Origin: Branchiostoma floridae
Taxonomy: Eukaryota; Chordata; Leptocardii; Amphioxiformes; Branchiostomatidae
Assembly (NCBI RefSeq): GCF_000003815.2
Contig: NC_049989.1
Location: 15,348,124 to 15,412,123, forward strand
Reading direction: 5' to 3'
Length of the DNA: 64,000 bases
Below are positions 60,401 to 64,000 of this stretch, in pieces. The position numbers and the translations under genes were made by a program. The stretch's first letter is position 1; every line of letters starts with the position of its first letter. The notes below the pieces were generated by a model. It had not been told where the DNA came from and did no database searches. It saw only the letters and a program-made list of their open reading frames with translations.

Positions 60401-62984
60401 TAAAAAGTTAAAGAGAAATAGAAACAAATGAAGAAAACGAACTTTAACTTAAACTAACGTTTTCTCATATTAAGTGAAGTATTGAATAACTGAATGATTG
60501 TGATGATTACTGACATAAGATATTTAGACATCTAGCCACCAGTACAAGCTGCATGTACGTTTCTTTGTGACAAAAGAAATGACAAATGTCAATTATGAAT
60601 TCCTTTAGAGCAAGAAGAGAGAGGGATGTTGCACATTTTGAGCTAGCCAGACTTGTTCAGAAGAACGAAGCCATCAACCGGGAACGGGAACACGCCGTCC
60701 GGGCGAACAAGATGGCGACGTTCGAGCGAGACCGAGCCGTGAAGGAGAGAGACGCGGCGCTGGTGGACCTACAGAAGGCGGTACAGGACAGGGCCAGGGC
60801 CGTGGCGGAGTGGGAGAGAGCCGCCAAGGAACAGGTGGGGTCACAGGAAGTACATTTTGTGTGCTCATTCGCCTGATTTTGAAAAAAAAGACATTTTTTT
60901 CTTCTTCTTCGATCGGTCAACATGACAAGATCGTACAAAAATTGTAAAATATGCTGTGTGTTATAGCCTTGATTGTACTCGTAGAAGTGACACTAGTGAG
61001 GTAGCCATGACAGTAGGTGTAGAAGTGAAAATAGTTCGATAGTTAAAGTGGCACCGATATAGTAGTCATGACTGCAGTTGTCAACTTGGAAAGTGATACA
61101 AGCCTAGTAGTTTTATACTGAAAACTTTTTTTCACCCACGCTTGCATCAATTTTGGAGTGCCCACAGAACGTTATCTATAAAAGCAAATCAGTATGACAT
61201 AAAGAAAATGAGAATATGATATTGAGTGGCTTATTAAGTTAGACATCTTCAATGATAAAAAACGACTTTAAATCAAATAATATTGTTACATCACAAACCA
61301 AAGAGGAAAGCTATTTCAAGCTACCAGTCATCGTTTTGTTTTGTTTTGTTGATGTATCAAACGTTGTTTTTTTCGATATACAGGATAATGCATTGGCCGA
61401 TAGAGAAAGAGCCATCCAGCTACAGCAAAAGGCGCAACAGGAGAGAGACAAGGCTGTGCACGACAAGGAGGAGATGCACAGAGTCATGGAGGCAAGTAAT
61501 TTTTTTCATAAGAGGAGTTGGTCAGTGAATATGACGGTCTTTATTTGCTTTCGATTGAGCTTTTAAGTATAGAAAGAGCCTTAGTATGCAAGCCCTGTCC
61601 TTGGTGCTAAATGATTACTTATTGTGTATCACATGTATCACTGCTAAAATATAGATATTGCCCGGTGATGGTTCAGTTTCACAGGCTCCTTTAAAGTACG
61701 GAAAGAACCTTAGTACGCAAGCCCTGCCCTTCGTGCTGAATGATTACTTATTGTTCATTGCATGTATTACTACTAGAAAATAAATATTGGCCGGTGATGG
61801 TTAAGTTTCACAGGCTCCTTTTTAAGTACGGAAAGAGCCTTGGTACGCAAGCCTGTCCTTGGTGCTAGATGATTTCTTATTGTGTATCACGTGTATTAGT
61901 AATAGTATCAAATCTTGCCCAAAACACGTATTAATGAATGTAAAAATACGTTGAATGTTTTTGGCAAGCGAACTGTCGATCGTAGAAAGTAGAAAGATGA
62001 CGCCTAAGTAAGAGAGCCTAATAGTACGCAAGCCCTGTTCTTGGTGCTTGATTATTACTTATTGTGTATAACGAGTAGTATCAAACATGTGGGTTTTTAC
62101 TTCTTGCCAGAAACACGTATCAATGAACGTAAAACAAGTTTGAATGCTTATGGTAAGCGAACTGTCGATTGTAGAAAGTAGAAAGATGACGTCATTGCTC
62201 TGCACTGTCCGTAGGAGGAGAGAAGCAATGCGCATCGAGTCCGCCAGGCGGCGCTGCAGGAGCGCGACTACGCCATCCAGGCAGCCAGAGAGGCTGTTCG
62301 CCAGAGGGACAAGGCGAGAGAGGCGGAAACAATTGCGCTGAAAGAAAAGGTATGTGTAAATGGCAAAAAGAAAAGAATAAGTAAATCTTTATCATTTGCT
62401 AATTGATCCATATTTGTTTGTTTGTTTGTTTGTTTTATTTAAATGGCCATAAGTGATACAACGTTATGTCTTTCTTCCTAGAGTCCACATTAATTAAGTA
62501 CAAATAAGGAAACAAAGTAAGTAGATAAGTAAGTGAAGAAACAACGATACAACAATAAAGAAAACTAAACATGTGGTACACATAAGGAAAAACACAAAAA
62601 AACAAACACAATCAAAAGTACTATATGTAGAAAACATGTAAAAGACATACATATAAGGCATTTGACATTAGCAGCGTATTCACAACAACTTTTCTTTCCT
62701 GTCCCATTCTCTCTTGTAGTGCAGAAGCTAATCAAACTTAACAAACATCAAGAGAGAGCAATAAACTGTTTTCCTGAGTAGTTACTGTTCTTTGTATATG
62801 TTTAACGATATATTTTACCGACAATTCTTGCAAGGACGACGCCGTTAAACACAAGGAAGAGGCGGAGTCTGCCCGAGACCAGGCGGTGCAGGAGAAAGAG
62901 GAGGCCGAGAGACTCAGGGAAGCTGCCGGTCAAGAACGGGACGCCGCGGTAGCTGACAGGGACTTAGCGAGGAAAGAACAACAG
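48458..62984 (+). CDS. CARD plus coiled-coil protein, 5' part (possible DLG5/CARMA-type scaffold)
   Basis: Exons: 48458-48595, 49700-49862, 50448-50692, 53056-53255, 54287-54476, 55146-55265, 55498-55664, 56580-56676, 57198-57364, 58980-59076, 59875-60041, 60609-60834, 61384-61491, 62215-62349, 62835-62984. They join to 790 residues with no stop; the gene continues beyond the window. Residues 1-100 fit a CARD-like helical bundle (LLLRDLLLTPQFFSLLETNG, then RRKARVLTLLREQG..VVDRFCGVL), followed by a Ser-rich linker. From residue 183 on it is continuous coiled coil built of ERDxAVxERD heptads. The intron after 61491 begins GC (AG|GCAAGT). Exons of 97 and 167 nt alternate with fixed phases, showing tandem exon duplication. 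Strings such as RANKEKTAAQFEL and AKKDYHDAILERD recall the DLG5 coiled coil, but the PDZ/SH3/GUK part that would settle the call is outside the window. Other CARD coiled-coil adaptors remain possible. Confidence 0.72.
49330..49580. repeat. CACGAATCA-rich inverted repeat region
   Basis: CACGAATCACTATG and its complement recur several times; the palindromic centre is CGAACCTTATGCATAAGGTTCG (about 49495-49516). Intron 1 of the CARD gene. Confidence 0.6.
50050..50176. repeat. Fold-back element with poly(C) loop
   Basis: Arms ATGCCGTCCCAAACGTGG(C)TCAACTTGT and its complement (50143-50172) enclose a poly(C) run and about 65 bp. Intron 2 of the CARD gene. Confidence 0.75.
50800..52452 (+). mobile_element. 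5'-truncated CR1-like LINE
   Basis: Same strand as the host gene, in intron 3. The RT domain is followed by about 185 bp of 3' UTR and an (AAAT)n tail at 52433-52452. The 5' end is cut within RT. No certain target duplication. Confidence 0.8.
50807..52265 (+). pseudogene. LINE reverse transcriptase, frameshifted
   Basis: CR1/Jockey-group RT motifs: ASGPDDLP, MRPVSLLPVLAKLLE, DMSKAFDRV, SGVPQGGVLSPYLF. The frame then slips between about 51480 and 51520; the catalytic GYADDVGLS is read in another frame, which continues to the stop at 52265 (RALRIISCGG, LFNYSTAQ end). The endonuclease part is missing. It is a dead copy. Confidence 0.82.
52720..53029 (-). mobile_element. Penelope-like 3' fragment, copy A
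   Basis: The minus strand encodes the end of a GIY-YIG-type region (GIKEAIYIRALQPSLNRDGG, then ATYDPLL, stop at 52866) followed by a 3' UTR to 52720. It is flanked by 13-bp TGTCATTTCTTTG at 52707-52719 and 53030-53042. The right copy of the duplication lies 13 bp before exon 53056 of the CARD gene. The assignment to Penelope-like elements rests on the PSLNRDGG pattern from memory. Confidence 0.6.
53273..53476. repeat. Fold-back MITE with TATCCG ends
   Basis: GGTCACCTCTATCCG..GGGTAACC at the left mirrors GGATAAAGGTGACC..GGATAAAGGTAAAC at the right; inner arms GGGATATCAAGTCGA..ACGGTAGTTTCAAA and complement. Intron 4 of the CARD gene. Confidence 0.65.
54487..54787. mobile_element. Penelope-like 3' fragment, copy B, palindromic
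   Basis: Arms 54533-54628 and 54691-54785 are inverted copies of the same 3' UTR; the 62-bp loop encodes the ATYDPLF..SRVLSA end on the plus strand. It is flanked by 13-bp AAGGTTCGTTCTT at 54474-54486 and 54788-54800. The left copy spans the 5' splice site of CARD-gene exon 54287-54476. Confidence 0.6.
55300..55399. other. Assembly gap (100 N)
   Basis: A gap of round size, probably of unknown true length, in the intron between exons 55146-55265 and 55498-55664. The flanking exons join in phase. Confidence 0.99.
55833..56085. repeat. Left array of CATTTGAAATGG..GGTCGTCGC units
   Basis: About ten short units built from CATTTGAAATGG and GG(T)TCGTCGC. The unit core is itself palindromic. The array faces an inverted, related array at 56370-56524. 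Confidence 0.8.
56370..56524. repeat. Right array of GCGACGACCGTTTCAAAAT units
   Basis: About eight units of 18-19 bp. The complement, ATTTTGAAACGGTCGTCGC, resembles the unit of the left array, so the two arrays flank about 285 bp as inverted subterminal repeats. Confidence 0.8.
56700..56930 (-). mobile_element. Penelope-like 3' fragment, diverged copy C
   Basis: The minus strand reads KPSLQRDGRRYRLPVTFDPLL, similar to copies A and B. The ends (CCCAACACACAAATCGGGCTT and the inverted AAGTCCGATTTCCTTGTGCG) form an imperfect inverted repeat. Intron 8 of the CARD gene. Confidence 0.5.
57375..57600. repeat. Dispersed repeat related to 47275-47415
   Basis: Repeated TTACGCTAAAT/TACGCTGAATT strings and GAGGGTCTGCATGGGGGATC. 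Intron 9 of the CARD gene. Confidence 0.45.
57722..57935. repeat. Tandem duplication, about 107-bp unit
   Basis: CAATCACAAT(C/A)AG(C)AGTTCAACCAATGATAGC..GTCAAAT(G/A)TTTGCATGTC(C/T)ACGTT occurs twice in direct succession. Intron 9 of the CARD gene. Confidence 0.8.
58113..58412. repeat. MITE-like element with TACCTCAACCTAACTCCTT ends
   Basis: About 300 bp; the left end TACCTCAACCTAACTCCTTC is matched by the inverted right end (TACCTCTACCTAACTCCTTT). Intron 9 of the CARD gene. Confidence 0.6.
60885..61140. repeat. Partial inverted copy of the 40260-40766 MITE
   Basis: GTCAACATGA..AAGAT, TAGAAGTGACACTAGTGAGGTA and ACTGCAGTTGTCAACTTGG match the complement of about 40440-40690. Intron 12 of the CARD gene. 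Confidence 0.55.
61563..62205. repeat. Tandem satellite-like array of two unit types
   Basis: Units starting AAGTA(T/C)(A/G)GAAAGAGCCTTAGTA(T/C)GCAAGC recur at about 61565, 61693, 61822 and 62008 (steps near 128, 129, 186). A second motif GCGAACTGTCGAT(C/T)GTAGAAAG recurs at 61968 and 62156. The array ends directly at the exon starting 62215. Confidence 0.8.
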
Positions 62985-63354
62985 GTAACTAGAAAGTCAA
63001 CATTTGCGCGAAAATGCAGAATATTTCCCCATAGCTTTTTGTCAAGCCACTCGCACACAATACTATATCATTAGACTCGTCATGTAGTGTGCAAGTACAG
63101 AGAACATTTACATCTAATTGATTTTGGACAGGTTATTAACATATTGTATCATGCCATTAGGCTTGTCCGAAGCTATTGCCTGCAAATAGCAAATGCTAAT
63201 ATTTACAATATGCAAGCACACAGAAATGACCAAACACAAAGGTATTGAATAGTGAACAATAGATTCTTCAATCTTGTTCTTCCACATCTTCTTCTTTGAT
63301 CGTTTGCATTCTATGCTATTAGTATACGTTTTTGCCGGTGCTACGCACCGGCTT

Positions 63355-63430
63355 TGAGAGTGCAGATAGTGATTTGCTTTTGCAGCCGTGGATCGTGGGT
63401 TCGAACCCCACTTGTAACAATTTTTTTTTC
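63355..63430 (+). ncRNA. tRNA-like / pol III-type sequence, possible SINE head
   Basis: GTGGGTTCGAACCCCAC is a perfect T-arm with B-box; an A-box-like stretch lies about 40 bp upstream (GTGCAGATAGTGATTTGC) and a run of nine T follows (63421). No matching acceptor stem was found, so a true tRNA is unlikely. Confidence 0.35.
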
Positions 63431-63729
63431 TCTGTTAGACAAATCTCATGTAATGTTTTTTAATAGAAGACAGATCAATCCAGTAATTCGATACACAAAA
63501 ACTATTTTTTCATGTGATTTTAACATCCAGGCTTTTCCCCAAATACGCACCGGCCAGCTTTTTTCAGAAGCTTTCTTGTTCGATATAATACGGCGTACAT
63601 TTGCTCAGTTTGCAGCTACTTTGTACTATTTACAGCATGGTTGAAATCTTTATTTTTTTTTAACTGGCCGAAAATTAATGCCCGCGGATGTCATCCATAT
63701 ATTGATATAACCAAGCGAACATGGCCTCC

Positions 63730-63853
63730 TAAGTGCCCGAGTTGTGGCTCTGTTGACCTTGAACACGGAACCTCCATTAAACCTTTTACTGTGAAGCTAC
63801 CTGAAAATAGTGAAGGTCACAGAATTCTTAAGAAAAAGGCGAAGGACACCTGT
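63730..63853 (+). other. Short unassigned frame with CPSCGS motif, possible exon
   Basis: Encodes PPKCPSCGSVDLEHGT and a Lys-rich end, then ACC T|GTAAGT, a perfect 5' splice consensus. The 5' side merges into a repeat fragment (GAAAATTAATGC..GTCATCCAT). Not recognised as a known family. Confidence 0.25.
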
Positions 63854-64000
63854 AAGTAAATAGATGATGGTTCAATCTCTTCTTCTGGATAATATCAAAT
63901 TTATTCAGACGTTTCAAACGACGTCCGTCGTTCTTCATCAAGTGAAATAAAAATAAAAGTTTACAACTCTGCGGAATAAAGAGTACTTCTTACGTTCTAA

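Larger units (their letters stand above)
62985..64000. other. Intron or unassigned end of window
   Basis: No further coiled-coil exon was found, so the CARD gene presumably resumes outside the window. It contains a pol III-like patch (63355-63430) and a short cysteine-containing frame (63730-63853). Confidence 0.4.

Noticed and set aside
63355-63430. A functional tRNA gene
   Set aside because: T-arm and B-box are perfect, but no acceptor stem or clean anticodon arm could be formed.

Overview
This is a eukaryotic nuclear window. All clear genes are split by many short introns with GT-AG borders (one GC-AG), and the introns are full of short inverted-repeat transposons and truncated retroelements. 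The MORC2, TRAFD1 and TIMM10 orthologues, the Gmr1-type Ty3/Gypsy element and the general repeat style fit a cephalochordate (amphioxus, Branchiostoma) best. The species call is an inference from sequence character, not from a search.

Layout. (1) 210-13111, plus strand: all but the first exons of MORC2, a GHKL ATPase with a CW zinc finger that acts in chromatin silencing; 29 exons can be traced to the stop. (2) 15033-20823: a nested insertion. A complete Ty3/Gypsy element (15069-20684, minus strand, identical 225-bp LTRs, GCCGG target duplication, one intact 1509-codon gag-pol frame) sits inside a hAT-like MITE that has its own 8-bp target duplication. In pol the integrase lies before the reverse transcriptase, the order known for Gmr1-like elements of deuterostomes. 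(3) 22166-27669, plus: a complete four-exon DUF4291 gene. Intron 1 holds an assembly gap and another MITE of the same family; intron 3 holds a 5'-truncated LINE with a 15-bp target duplication and an open RT frame. (4) 29086-30447, minus: TIMM10, a small Tim chaperone of the mitochondrial intermembrane space. (5) 31261-44058, plus: TRAFD1 in 14 exons, head to head with TIMM10 across 0.8 kb that carries CCAAT, YY1-like and CGCGAGA-like motifs. (6) 48458 to the window end, plus: the 5' part of a CARD plus coiled-coil gene, 15 exons in continuous frame, with tandemly duplicated 97+167-nt exon modules. It may be DLG5- or CARMA-like, but no PDZ, SH3 or GUK part lies in the window.

The genes do not form an operon or an obvious pathway. 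TRAFD1 (a regulator of innate signalling) and the CARD gene are both of immune-signalling type, but their proximity may be chance. Most of the remaining DNA is repeats: at least five MITEs with perfect 8- or 9-bp target duplications, several fold-back elements, LINE fragments, satellite-like arrays, and short Penelope-like 3' fragments, two of which landed within 15 bp of exon edges of the CARD gene and duplicated splice-site sequence.

Exon borders were assigned by hand from splice consensus, phase and protein-family similarity. Orthology calls rest on recognition of conserved motifs, not on an alignment run.
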